A stretch of DNA of 64,000 nucleotides from Sequoia sempervirens (taxonomy: Eukaryota > Streptophyta > Pinopsida > Cupressales > Cupressaceae), in contig VDFB02115090.1 in NCBI GenBank assembly GCA_007258455.2, positions 186,001 to 250,000 on the forward strand, read 5' to 3'. Position numbers and translations under genes: made by a program. How positions within the stretch are numbered: position 1 is the stretch's first letter; every line of letters starts with the position of its first letter. Under the pieces are notes generated by a model. The model searched no databases. It saw nothing but the letters and a program-made list of their open reading frames with translations, and had not been told where the DNA came from. Positions 1 to 11,499 of the stretch are shown here, piece after piece.

Positions 1-1666
1 ACCATCCTCTGCTGCACTGGTGAACCTACTTGTGTTATCATTTTTTGCCCTGTGCCCTGCGAGTAAAATCCAAAAACAGAGTGCATAGCATATTAAACGA
101 AAAACCAGAAAAACAGAGTGCGTAGCATATTAAACAAGTGAATCGTGCTTGAATTTGACCCGCGTTCTGGATTCGAGATTCAGGTGGACACTTGCATCTA
201 CTATCATGTGTTTTGTGCACCAATTAAAATTATAAAATATCAAATTCACATTATAATATACTGTAATCAACTTAGATTCAAAGAGAGGAGGGTCCTCACC
301 AGACAAGTAAATGTCTGTCCATCCTAGGTAATGTGCAAGGAACCACCATGTCGAAATTCATAGAGGCTATTTCAACCAATCCTGCCCAATAATAGTTCTA
401 ATTCACCATTTCCACATTCACACAGGGGATGCCAAAGGCTTGCCATAATTTTTCAATGTTCTAGCCAAAGGAATCACTCTTCTCCCACAAGTAAACGGGT
501 GGAGAATTGTGCCACAAAGAAGCCATACTTTCCAAGATCACCACCACCATAAACACACCCTCAACATATTAATAGTAGTTTCAATGGAGTTTAAATAAAT
601 TCGATCAAACACCAACATAGGAAGAAATGAAAGCTGAAAATCTATCAGTATAGAGGCACAAAAAAATGGATGCACCAAAATATGGAGTACCATAAACATA
701 CGATCAGAGAAAATGAGAAAAACAGGTGTATCCTATTGTACCTAAATCCTACGTAACAATAAGGTTGGGAATAACTGTGATCCACATCACAAGGTTGCAC
801 ATATCCAACATGTCTGAGGAAGGATAAATTAGACACGGGAATGGCAGGTGTCAAGCAAGGAAGAGGGATACAGAACAATAGATATTGAATCAATTTCAAT
901 AATCATGAATTAGCACCGACGATCATTTCACATCAGTAACATTACTGCCACATGAAAAATAACGTGCCAACCCCAAAATAAATCATAACCCAAGAAAATA
1001 AGATCACTTCGATTGCCATTTCACCTTCAAGAATCCTTACAAGTGTAGAAGTAACATTGCCATATTGGACTTGCACCGTCCAGATCCAGCAATTGACTGT
1101 AAACAGACAACCTTTTCATACAATGGGAAAGCAGAGGCATATACGATTGATTTTAAGGAACTTCTCTCCTTTCCTCCTGTGAAAGCAAGGAGGATTTATC
1201 TCTGGCCCCTACATTAACAGTTTCAAAACAACCATTCTCACTACTTGTATATAATTTTCTTTACATTCTTCATTTTCATTATTTTGGAATTTTTTTCATG
1301 AAGACATTGTGATTGATTTCCCCAAGTTTTCTACCACTGGATGGAGAGCTTCTATCAAGCTGACCAAAACTTGCAGTTTCTATGGGAGATAATGGCCTGC
1401 TTGAGCTAAGAAATGCTTCTGTAACAGGACAGCCCTGATGTAAATTGTCTATTGCATTGCATTTCATATCAGCCTATAAAAAGAGATCGATGCACATGGA
1501 AGCCACTATTTTCACATCAAGGGTTTCTAAAATATTAAAAAAATTACAAGTTCATTTCTACCTCACATCCATCCCAATGACAATTCAGCGAACCTAGCAC
1601 AATGTCAAATTTATGACATTCAGGCTATTGCTTTTTCTGAAATGCTGTGCATTGAGCTTTATATTA
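1..1666. other. No gene recognised; short direct repeat near left edge
   Basis: No frame with recognisable protein similarity is visible on either strand. The only structure noted is a direct repeat of 27 bp, 72-98 and 109-135, differing at one base (core AACAGAGTGC followed by TAGCATATTAAAC), period 37. A 62-codon minus-strand frame at 1279-1467 lies just downstream of the MATH-BTB relic but matches nothing I recognise and is probably chance or 3' flank of that gene. Confidence 0.5.
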
Positions 1667-2523
1667 TTAAGCTTGGGCCTCTGTGCTGCTGCTACCAAAG
1701 CCATCAGAATCATGGATCGATGTGCTCTCACTATTTTCTATCATGCCAGAATCATCCTCAAACCGTGCAACTGTTTCCAGCAGTTCTGACTGAAGAGATG
1801 GATGATTCTCCCTCAAATATTTGAATCCTTCTGACTGCACAACCTCTAATTGTATAGACATTGTCTATGGATATGCTTTGAAAGATTCTTGCCTCACACA
1901 AACTCTTTAATCTATCTAGCATAAACCGATCTGTTATTGCAAGTAAACATTCAGCCATTGACCAAGACATTGAAGGGCAAGGAGGTGAAGCAGTCACTGG
2001 CGATGACCATACGTGTTCATCCATATCTGGAAGGGTGTCTCCGTAGATAAAATGTAACATAGCCTGCATTACATTCAATAGAACAACACAAATAAAATCA
2101 GTCTAGTGAATATAGATACAATCTCTTTCAAACTAATGTAAATGGAAGAAATGGTTTCATGATCATTGGCAAAACAAAGCTTACCTTGAACACTTTTGGC
2201 TGCATGTCTCCAATGAAATTTTCTTTATTATTCTGCTCCTGTGAGGACCCAAAAAACTGGGATTTGAAAACAGGGGAACGAGCTGCGAGCACCAATCTGT
2301 GATCATAAGATCTCTCCCCTGCTACATTAAATATGATGTCTGCAGTTTCCTCAGCTTCCCAAATTGTTGACTCAGGTTTGTTTCAGGGATGGCAACATGG
2401 TGTGAGTTAGGGCTTTCAGTCACAGATACCACAACTCCAACCGTACAACAAATTTTCAAAGTATCATCCTTTACAAAATCAGATGTGTCCAACAGACATC
2501 ACCTCACGAAACGTTTGTAACCC
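1667..2523 (-). pseudogene. MATH-BTB (BPM-type) CUL3 adaptor relic, 5' incomplete
   Basis: Family role: BPM proteins bind substrates through MATH and CUL3 through BTB/POZ to form ubiquitin ligases. Two exons are visible. The upstream exon (about 2523-2185) starts after a pyrimidine-rich acceptor and encodes the MATH C-terminus (GYKRF, then TSDFVKDDTLKICCTVGVVV) followed by the BTB start (DIIFNVAGER, LVLAARSPVF, FFGSS). It ends at a GTAAGC donor. The second exon (2063-1667) follows a TGCAG acceptor and continues in phase (AMLHFIYGDTLPDMDE, then LAITDRFMLDRLKSLCEA). Damage: an in-frame TGA after GYKRFVR, a frameshift between the MATH end and the BTB start, and a deletion of roughly 30-40 codons after SIDNVYT that joins it out of frame to the BACK-like tail (VVQSEGFKYLRENHPSL). 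The stop is at 1667. The first MATH exon is not found in the window. I am confident of the family and fairly confident it is a pseudogene. Confidence 0.82.
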
Positions 2524-2653
2524 CTAGAGATCCCAAGATTGTGAAATGCACAAAAAAGTAAAAGGAGGTAAACAGATTATGGTGAGCTCCCTTGTTATAT
2601 GGGACCCCAATTCTCCAAATCATATATATCTGCTACCATGTATTACCAATAGT

Positions 2654-2911
2654 TTTTGTTTTTTTGTTTTTTGTTTTTGTTTTTGTTTTTTTTAATATTT
2701 CGTTACAACAGCGGTGTCCCTGCGACCTAGCCCAGCAGCCTAGCAACCCTTATCTTGGGTACCTGGGGCAAGATGGGGCGAGACTAGTCCCCTGTGGGTG
2801 AGATCCGCCGCCCGCAAGTAGTCCCACCTCTTAAACCCGGGAGTGGAGTCAAACCCGAGACCAATGGGAAGCAAACCCACTGCCGAAGCCAACTCTACTG
2901 CCCGTTCGGGC
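2654..2911 (-). mobile_element. SINE-like retroposon with perfect 15-bp target duplication
   Basis: A GC-richer 258-bp block begins on the minus strand at 2911 (GCCCGAACGGGCAGTAGAG). It contains a B-box-like GGTTTGACTCC and ends in an A-rich tail of AAAAAC units (2654-2690 on the plus strand as TTTTTG). It is flanked by the identical word TGTATTACCAATAGT at 2639-2653 and 2912-2926. tRNA-like head, A-rich tail and long exact TSD are the hallmarks of a Pol III SINE. The 150-bp body is not one I recognise, and it does not resemble the Au SINE. The intact TSD suggests a fairly recent insertion into the sequence upstream of the MATH-BTB relic. The short frames over it are not genes. Confidence 0.8.
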
Positions 2912-2926
2912 TGTATTACCAATAGT

Positions 2927-4259
2927 GTTGTGTATAGCAACAACATGGGAATTGAATATCAGAGAGTCAAGACCACTAGAGCAAATATTTTGTACAAGTT
3001 AGGATGCATAAGATGTGCATTGATCAACAGAATATGGAATACCCATCAACCATGTAAGAAGAATTTGCTCTATGCATGTGAAACACAATAAGAATGATGA
3101 GGGAATTGATGTCCTTGCAAGTATCTATGTGAACGTTAGCATACATAATAGGTCTAAATAAGTTCCCATCAAGAACTGCAAATAGTAACCAATGATTGCC
3201 ACAATAGTAACAAAGACTTTACCCATGCCACAGTATTTTCTATCTTACATATATTTCAAAAATGTCAGATTTGTGAAAGTTATAGACTAGCCTTGTTTAT
3301 GTTTCTGCCAAGACAACATTACAAATAATTAAAATGAGAGCATGCCATTTTATATTAGAGGAGAATCCTCAAAACACTTTGTATTTTCATTGTATATGTT
3401 AATTTTGATTTAAAGATGGATAGAAAGCTATGTAGATCTTTAAGAATAATATAACAAATCTTTTATTTCATTTTCTTAATATTTATTTTCAATTTTATAT
3501 TACTGTTTTACATATACATAATAAATAATAATTATTTTTCTTATTATGCTATTTATACTCTACTTTATATCAATGTTTTGCATGAAATCATATGTTAAAA
3601 TGATTTCATTTATTTTTATTTAATAAAATAAAAAAAAGAAAGAATAAAATGAAAACTTTAAATCAAAATAATGCAAAATCAATAATAATTTTTTTTTTAA
3701 TGAATATAGGAGAGAAGCAAAGGATTGACATGAAGATGAGAAGAATGTGATTGAGCACTTACAAACAAAATTAAAATATTAACAGGTATGCAATTTATTT
3801 TTTCACCAATTTTATATCTTTATGTGGTAGGTGTCATTACATTACAGTGTTCCTCCACCATGTTTGAATGGTGTCCAGAATTATGGATGAGTTGGTGTAA
3901 GTAGCATGTTGGTGGAACCTAGAAAATAGGTTTGGTTCTATCTTTTTGGAAGATGGAACTAGGGTTTAGGACCTTTCCACCTATTTTCTTCAATTTTCAC
4001 TCAAGGAAACCCTAAAGATCTCAAGCAAATGATGGAATTAGGGAAAGAGATCTGTAGTAGGATGTCGTAGGGTGTGATTAAATACAATAAGGGGGTTCAC
4101 CACCAAGTGAGGTTTGGAAAGACAACTAGCATGCAAAACCTAACAATGTAACTTAGAAAATGAACTCAAATCAGAATAGCAAATTGAAGAAGGACAAAGG
4201 TGCACCTAGAAATTTGAAGAGGCTCGGAACAAGGTTTGAAATCCTAAAAACTTGACTTT
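2927..4259. other. AT-rich intergenic DNA, no gene seen
   Basis: Very AT-rich between about 3340 and 3800, with long A and T runs; no coding frame or terminal repeat was recognised. Confidence 0.5.
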
Positions 4260-4267
4260 TTAAGCAC

Positions 4268-5376
4268 ACTGGGACTCATACGTCAGTAGGTGCGATTCAG
4301 TCCCAGTTTAGGGTTTCAAGCTAAAATCAGAATTTGAAACTGTTGAATTGGGATCTATAGAAAATGCCTAAAATCTGGTATATTAGGACTCATGCCACAA
4401 GTGGCAATTTAGTCTCAATATCAGGGTTGATTTGAAACTCTAATATCCTTTAGTGGTCTTCTATAGCTTCTCTCATGTCAAATCTCCATTCTCTCCTATC
4501 AAATCTCTAAATCTAAAACATTGAATTACAATCTATAGATGAATTTTCGTGATTTTGTAATGTAGATGACAATTTTGACATTTTTTCTCCAATTTTGAGC
4601 TCTTTAATGGACCTTCAACCTAAATCTACAAATCACACACCAAAGAGAGGGAAAAATATTGTTTTGTTAATGGATAGGGGTTTGCCTTGGTCAAACCCTG
4701 TTTTGGTAATCAAACCTTGAAATGAAATAAAATAGAAAGAAGGAATGATGAATGAACAAATAAACTATGTTGCAACTCACCAAAATTTTGAACAAAAGGC
4801 TGCAAACTTGTATGCAATAGCTAGTATGAATGTGGATCTTGAATTTTTCTTGTATGTTATAGATCTTTATTTGAATGCTTGCTTGAATCATATGAACTTA
4901 CATCACAAATTTTAGCTCAAAAACAAACATGATGCATGATGACTTTGACATGATGCTTGAATGTTGAATGTTCCTCTAAATTGTTTGATAATCAACTCTT
5001 GAATGTATTTGAATTCTATTGAATGCTCTTGTGATCATAAATTTTCTATAGGAATGCTCTCATCAATTTGCTAGATGACTTGTAAAATTGCTAGGAGCAA
5101 ATATGTGAAATAACCTTGTATTTATACTTGTTTATGCCAAATTTCTTAAAATTAAAACACTGTAAACCGACATCAAATCTAGGAGAATAAAATCCCACCA
5201 AGATTTGAATTCAAAATTAGGTCCAAGCTAAGTGGGACTCATACAGTAGTTGAGGCGTATGAGTCCTAGTAGGCTAAGCTTGGGACACAAATTTGAAGAA
5301 AAGGTTGGGTTTAATGTCAAATTCAAGTTTAGGCCCCAAAACATAGGTGGGACCCATATGCCTAAGGTGGCATATG
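4268..5376. repeat. Four dispersed GGACTCAT hairpins
   Basis: Four related inverted repeats sit in otherwise unremarkable sequence. 4268-4276 pairs with 4299-4307 (ACTGGGACT / AGTCCCAGT). 4394-4398 pairs with 4401-4405 (GCCAC / GTGGC) inside a GACT...AGTC frame. 5235-5244 pairs with 5257-5266 (GGACTCATAC / GTATGAGTCC, 10 bp). 5355-5362 pairs with 5369-5376 (CATATGCC / GGCATATG). Each starts with a variant of GGGACTCAT, so they look like diverged copies of one hairpin module with changed inner stems. No function is assigned; they may belong to an old LTR or leader. Confidence 0.6.
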
Positions 5377-5884
5377 AGTCATAGATCACTAAATCTAGGC
5401 CATACAAACAAAAATCATTAAATTATGAGTGGTCATTTGATATGTGTTAGGATTATCCTCAAAAAGATGCATTAAATAAGTCTTGTGGATGAAAAATAGG
5501 GCCAAATAAGGTATAAAGAAGCCCAATTTTAGTAGGGAGGGCCCAAACAAGTGTGAAAATGTAAAGGGATACGTTTTTATATACTACAGTTGGAATGATT
5601 TCAAAGGTGTATGCCTTGGTTGATCTTGATTTTAGATATGAGGTGATGGATAAAGAGGACAATGGTGTTTTGGAATAGGAATGCTAGGTGGTGGAATGTA
5701 AGGACCCAAGATGGATGGAGGAGATGAAGGACTTTGTCAAATAGGACATAGGGACCCAAAATGGATGGAAGGAATGAGGGATTGGGATTTGGAACATAAG
5801 GGCCCAAGATAGATTTGGAGGATGAGGAACATGGATATTTGGTTTTAGATGGATGGATTTTAGATTTAGGATGGGTGGAAGGAG

Positions 5885-7446
5885 TACCAACATCTAGAGC
5901 CTTATAGCCAAGGCCATGATAATTAAGATTTTATTTGATATTAAGGAATTCTAAAATTCCTTGCTCATGAAGGCCTAACCCTTTGCCTCGATAATGCACG
6001 ACTTTAAAAATATTTTTACCAATGGGATACTTATTATTTCAGAAGGAAGATGTGAGTCCATTTTGGGGGAGATATGGCATGGAAGGAATGATAGTCTCTT
6101 GGAGTAGACCAGCATGGATGAAAGTGGAGGAACCCAATTGGTAAGTAGGGGGTTCATGGGTAGCTTGGACAAGGGTGATGGGCTCTTGTGGGGGATTAGG
6201 ATCATGAGATGAAGATGAAGGGATGCTTTGATCTTGACTTGGGATAGGATCATGGGATGGGGTAGATGGTATAGTGTTCTCTTGGTTGTGAGATGGAGGG
6301 TGATCATGATATGAAGTGGTAGGGGTGTTTTGATCATGAGAGGGGAGATGATCATTATATGAAGTGGTAGGTGTAATTTGATCTTGATCTAGAGAGGGAC
6401 CATGTAATGGAGTGGAATGGGTATTTTGATCCTTATATGGAGGGGGGTCTTTGTTAGCATGATTTGGATTAGGAGATGGACATGGTTCATTTGATGTGGA
6501 TGGTGTGATGGGGGAAGAAGTTTGGATAGATGCTTCAACTTCAATGGATGGAGTAGTAGAGGATTCATGAGACTTAGGGGATTGAGATTTATCTTGATGT
6601 GGAGGTGATGAAGGTGGATGCATGACATAGGAATATTGTGCAACTTTGTTTTTGCATGGGGAATTATGCACCTTTGCAAATAGTCCTTCAAGGAAGTTAT
6701 TAGGAGAGACATGGGGTGAATTTGATTGGTAAGATTTGTTGTGATGTGGATTGCAAGGATGTGGGAGATGAACAAGTGGAATAAGAGTTGGAATTTTCCA
6801 TGGTTTGGTAAATGGATGATGAGGATGAGGAGCTTGAAATGGATGTGGAGATGGGGAGTTGGGATGGGGAGTTTTGGCTAAATTTTTGGTCTCCCTTGTC
6901 AAAGGAAGGGGAATGGTAATCAAGAGGTGATGGGTTGGGATTGGTTGAAAGTGGGGAGGGTGGAATTTTAGCACCAATACCAAGGAGATAGCTAAGCATT
7001 ACATCCTTACCATTATTAAAGTAGTGGATGAGGAGATGATTGGTGATGGGATCCCATGAGGATGATATAGGTGATGATGGTGTGGGTGGGATTTGAGAGG
7101 AACTTTGTATGGGTGATTGGTGAAGGCTTGGAGAATTTTGTATAATGATCATGAATTCAAGGAAATCCAAAATACTCTCACTATCATCATAGGGATTAGG
7201 ATATGGGTGCATGATATTTGGTTGGGTGGGAATGGATGGTGTATTAGAATAGATTAGATTGGATGGAGGATAACTTAAGTGATTAGACATGGTGGAGGGT
7301 TGATTGGAAGTGGAAAGTTTGGGATTGGTTTTGGATGGGGATAGCTTATGAATGGATTGGATATATGTTAGGGGACGATTAGGACACGATGGGTGATTAG
7401 AAGAATAAAAGATGAATATGGAGGATGGGATTAGATTTGGGATCAA
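5885..7446 (-). pseudogene. Pro/Ser/His-rich gag-like frames with G-patch-like tail, probable gypsy relic
   Basis: Overlapping minus-strand frames (7446-6700 and 6983-6039) are extremely rich in Pro, Ser, His and Thr, with repeated blocks such as TPTTSYNDHLPSHDQN. One segment looks less simple (DVMLSYLLGIGAKIPPSPLS). Near the 3' end, after a frame change, the strand reads HYRGKGLGLHEQGILEF and then YHGLGYKALD, which resembles the G-patch found in some plant Ty3/gypsy polyproteins. No protease or RT follows. The plus strand is strongly purine-biased (GGATGATGA words), which alone can open long minus-strand frames, so coding status is uncertain. The retroelement reading rests mainly on the G-patch-like words. 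Confidence 0.35.
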
Positions 7447-8310
7447 ATGTCAAGACCTTAGGATGATTTTATTTGATTAAGGTTGATTCTCTATACTTGG
7501 GATAGGCTAATGTTCCTAAGCAAGAGTTAATTGGATTTGATTTCTACTTAAGATAGGATATTATTCTTAAGCACGTTTGGATTAAAGATGAAATCAAATT
7601 AAGGTCCTGATTTTTGATTGGGAAATTAGATATGAAATGTAGGATCGTGGCTTAAGGATAGGATCCTTATGAAATATTTGGATGATGATGAAAGAATATG
7701 ATGTATGAAGGAGATTAAATAAACCATTTTTAATTCCCAAGTGATGGTTTTTGATTAAGGATGGGGGATTGAATGTATGTTTGAGTTAGGTAGATAGATG
7801 ATTGGGTTTTCGATGAGAGGTGTATGGACTAGATTAGGATTTGGTTAAAATGGTATTAGGTTGGAAAGGGAGATTGGACTAAGATGATGATGAAGGATGA
7901 AGATTGAGGATGATAATGAAGGATGGATTAAGGATGATGGTGGATAGAGGATATTAGGACCAAGATTAATGATGAAACTAGATAAGGATTATGGAGGATG
8001 ATTAGGATAATGATTAGGACCTCAAATGAATTGGAAAAATTAGGCTTAGTGTCCTAAATGGAGGATTAGGAGTGAATTAGGGGATGATTAGGACAAGATT
8101 GATATTTAGAAAGATTATAGAGGATTATGATGGGATGATTAGGATAAGGTGATTAAGAAGAAGGGGGAATATGATGAAAATGGGTGTTTAAGATAATAAG
8201 GGATGGTTATGATGAGATGGGGGAGATTAGGATTAGAAGGGGTGATTAAGATGAAAATAATGGATTAGGATGGGATGATTAGGATATGAAGAATTGGATG
8301 AGGTGAACAT
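7447..8310. repeat. Purine-rich cryptic simple sequence (GGATGA words)
   Basis: The plus strand is dominated by G and A with irregular GGATGA, GATTAGGA and ATGATGA words, a continuation of the strand bias under the frames to its left. There is no fixed period and no recognisable coding content. Confidence 0.6.
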
Positions 8311-9024
8311 TTTCCCTACTGAGATAGAATTAAAGCACACAAACAAGAAAAGTGGCCAAGTTTGATGGATTTTGTAGTGTATGTTCAATCCTTAGCCCCT
8401 TGGCTGATTCATTTTCCATTGGTTTTGCACAAGAAGACACTTCAAGCATTTGTTCACAAACCTAAATTAGTCAAGTGGGATTATAACTTAGTGTAGGCCC
8501 ACCACCCAAGCAAGCTTGGGTTAATACTCCTTGATACTTAGGTGGAGCACCCTTTCTCACAAAGGTGGTTAGGTAGAGGTCTAGTGGCACAGGGTAATCA
8601 ATGGATGCCACGAGCTCACCTTCTCTCTATCCTCAAGAACTATCATAGTTCACCATGAGGATTTCTATCTCAACCTAAGGGAGTATGTTGTGAGTAACTT
8701 TAGGGTACGATCTGCATCCCTTCCATCACACTAAGATATAGTTGAAAGGTATTAATCTAGGATACACAAGGTTGCTAGGGAATCCTCTATATACCTCAAG
8801 AGTACATGAGACCCAAATCCGTAGATGAAAGGGAAAAATGAAAAAAACTGGGAGGAGAGGGTAACCCACTCTCCACCTTCACTTCTCTGAGGTATAAAGT
8901 TCTTGGAGGCTTAGTCTAGATTGAAAAAATTCTACTTCTAAGAGAGGTGTCTTTAGATTGAATTCAGAACATGGGAGTTGGGGTCGTCCCCTAGGGTGAT
9001 GAAATCCCTAGGAATGCCCCCTAA
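8311..9024. other. No gene recognised
   Basis: Mixed-composition sequence without recognisable protein similarity. It lies between the purine tract and a duplicated block and may be non-coding part (LTR or leader) of an old element. Confidence 0.4.
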
Positions 9025-9180
9025 AAGGAATGATCCAAGTGTTTTTAATCCCCAAGATCACACAAAGCGTAAGGGGAGAGCATACACACGTTGGGTTCCT
9101 TGCGATAAAAAGAAAAAGAATGATGTTTTTGATCCTCAAGATCACACTAGGTGTGAGAGGAGAGAATACACACCACTCAC
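9025..9180 (+). repeat. Duplicated ~54-bp block inside a small open frame
   Basis: Two diverged copies about 87 bp apart (near 9031-9085 and 9118-9172) share the DNA words AAGATCACAC and GAGAGNATACACAC. In the plus frame from the ATG at 8999 to 9286 they read as VFNPQDHTKRKGRAYT and VFDPQDHTRCERREYT. Conservation of the frame in both copies is intriguing, but the ORF is only about 95 codons and matches no family I know, so I list it as a repeat. Confidence 0.45.
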
Positions 9181-9499
9181 TCAAAGACACATCAAACAAG
9201 AGTTCATTAACCTTGTAATACAAAATGTTCCTAGATTAGTGAAAAAAAGAAAGCCTTGGACAAACGAATCTACAAGAAAATGTTAGTAGTTTGATGATTT
9301 TACCTTTGAAAATTGATTTCAAGCTGCAAAACAAGTGGTTAGATGATAAGATGATCAAAAAGATTGTTAGCATAAAGATAAGCATAGATATGCGATGATT
9401 TGTGCCTTAGATGAGCATTAGAGACCTGCAACATGCATTAGTATCCAAAAAGAGAGATTAGATGCAAAGAACAATTGAAAGAAGAATTAAAGATGCATT

Positions 9500-10260
9500 C
9501 TAAAACCCAGGTGCAGTTTTGTTGATAAAGTTGTGCTTATGTTAAAACAAAGGTGCCATTCTGTGAATAGAGGCACAATTTTACAAATTGGGTTGGAAAA
9601 AGATAGCTTTCGGGGGTGAAAATTTGATGTTTGTCAGATACCCAGTTGATAAAATAGCTTGAAAATGTATGTAATGACTTAAAAATGAAATTTTTGATGC
9701 ATCAAACACTTGAGAAACATCAAAATATGTCCGCTAAAATAGAGGTACAATAATTTTGAACAGAGGCGCCACAATTTTGCACTTAGGTGCTACTTTGCAT
9801 AATGTGCTAGAAAATGACCCTTGAAAGTAAAAAAAATGAAGTTTTGGACCAACCTAAATGGGGAAATGGATAGATGAATGTATGGGTACCTAAAAACATG
9901 AATCTATAACCAAAATATGCCCCCTAATGCAATGAAAATGAGCTAAAAATGAAGGAGAGACCTAGAAAGCTTGTATGAAACCATAGTCTCACAAAAATTT
10001 AAAAACACCTAGTTTAAGCATGCAAATGATAGATGAACCTATAAAAAAAAGCATTAGGACAATGAAGACTTGCAAAAAAAGATGTTAGAAGCCAAACAAA
10101 CCCTATATCTAGGTCAAAATGATGAAAGAAGTGTTGGGAAGCAAAAGCGCAATAGTTTTGGACATAGGCGCCTTAGTTTTGAACATAGGCACCACAATTT
10201 TGAACTTAGGCACCACAATTTAGCACTTAAGTGCCATTATGTGTAACAAGGAACAATTTT
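9500..10260 (+). repeat. Degenerate 20-25-bp word repeats
   Basis: The phrase ATTTTGAACATAGGCGCC and variants recur at about 9510-9580, 9740-9800 and 10147-10245, several times in immediate succession at the last site. It is an irregular short tandem/dispersed repeat with no coding sequence. Flanking DNA from 9290 to 10980 shows no other recognisable feature. Confidence 0.5.
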
Positions 10261-10986
10261 CCAGTGATTGCTCAAAAATGGTCCTTGCAACTTCAAAACT
10301 CACAAAAACTTGATGAAACATTAGAAAAAGAGGCGGGAAGACACTGGGGTGCCAAAATGAAGATGGGAAATATGAATAAGAAGGTGAATAGATGAGAATG
10401 AATAAGAAATAAACACAAGAATTTTATGTCTTCATAGCTCCTTCCTCTTCATAGATTGAGCTCACAAAATGTACCCGTGTCTTGTAGATTTGCTCCAATG
10501 ATTGAAGGGATGTGGTTGCTCACAATTTTAGCATGATGATGGTAGGATGAAGATGTATTTAATGGAGATTTGAGTAGCATAAGGATGGGATGAATGTGTG
10601 TTTAAAGAATTAGATCCAAGGAATCATTATATAGAAATTTAGCGAGAGGGATCAAAGGCTAGGATTGGTTGGTTAATAGAGGGTTGATATTGAAAAAAGG
10701 ATGTGGTTTGGATCAAGGAATGAAGATTGATTAGCCATGTGACAAGTGTCACAAGATAGATAGGGGTGAAATGGGGACGTGTGCTCACACATGTGTGAGT
10801 ACGCATTTGGAAGAGAGACATTAAATTTGTGTAAGAGATAGGGTGGCTAATAGGGTGGCTTGTGTAAGAGGTTAGTGGGGGTAGGTGAGATGTAAGAATT
10901 TAAAATTAGAAAATAATGATAATGAGGATTAGGATGAGGGCTAGATCAAGTAATCAAGGATTAATTGATTTAATGAGAATGGGTTG

Positions 10987-11290
10987 AGTTAATAAACCAA
11001 GGGTTTATTAACTTGGGTGGAGTTAAAAGTTGGAGAATGTGATAATGATGTTTAAGATGGGGATAAAGTTAATTAATCAAGGATTAATTAACTTAAGCAA
11101 GGTTAGGAGATTTCTAGAGGAAAGTGGGAAAAGGTTATCTTTAATTAAATAAATATGGATTTATTTAATTAAGGTGGTGGATAAAGGATAATGGAGAAAT
11201 TAATTAAATAAATAATGAATATTTATTTAATTAATTATTAGGATAAAAGAATTGGGTTAAATTAAATAAATTACAAGTATTTATTTAATT
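10987..11290. repeat. Array of five perfect AT-rich palindromes
   Basis: Five hairpins follow one another. 10987-11013: 12-bp stem, loop AAG. 11066-11094: 13-bp stem, loop AAG. 11141-11172: 14-bp stem, loop ATGG. 11198-11236: 17-bp stem, 5-nt loop. 11260-11290: 12-bp stem, 7-nt loop. All stems are perfect and built from TTAATTAA and AAATAAAT words, but each differs. It could extrude as cruciforms or fold in RNA. It sits at the right end of the purine-rich unit and may mark a terminal part of that element. Confidence 0.75.
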
Positions 11291-11499
11291 AAATATTATT
11301 TTGGCTGCCTACACCACTACCACATCATCGTGTTCAATATTATGCTATCAATGTTATGTTGCTTGATACCATGCTTTATGATAAGAAATCAAAATTAGTA
11401 TAACTTCAATATTTTAAGAGTAAATGACACCTCGATATTTCTCCTTCTAAGTCTATATAGCTTCCAATAGTGCAAATAACTAGTTTATTTTGAACATGG

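Noticed and set aside
1279..1467. 62-codon minus frame as an additional exon of the MATH-BTB gene
   Set aside because: The BTB tail already ends in a stop at 1667 and no family member I know has such a segment.
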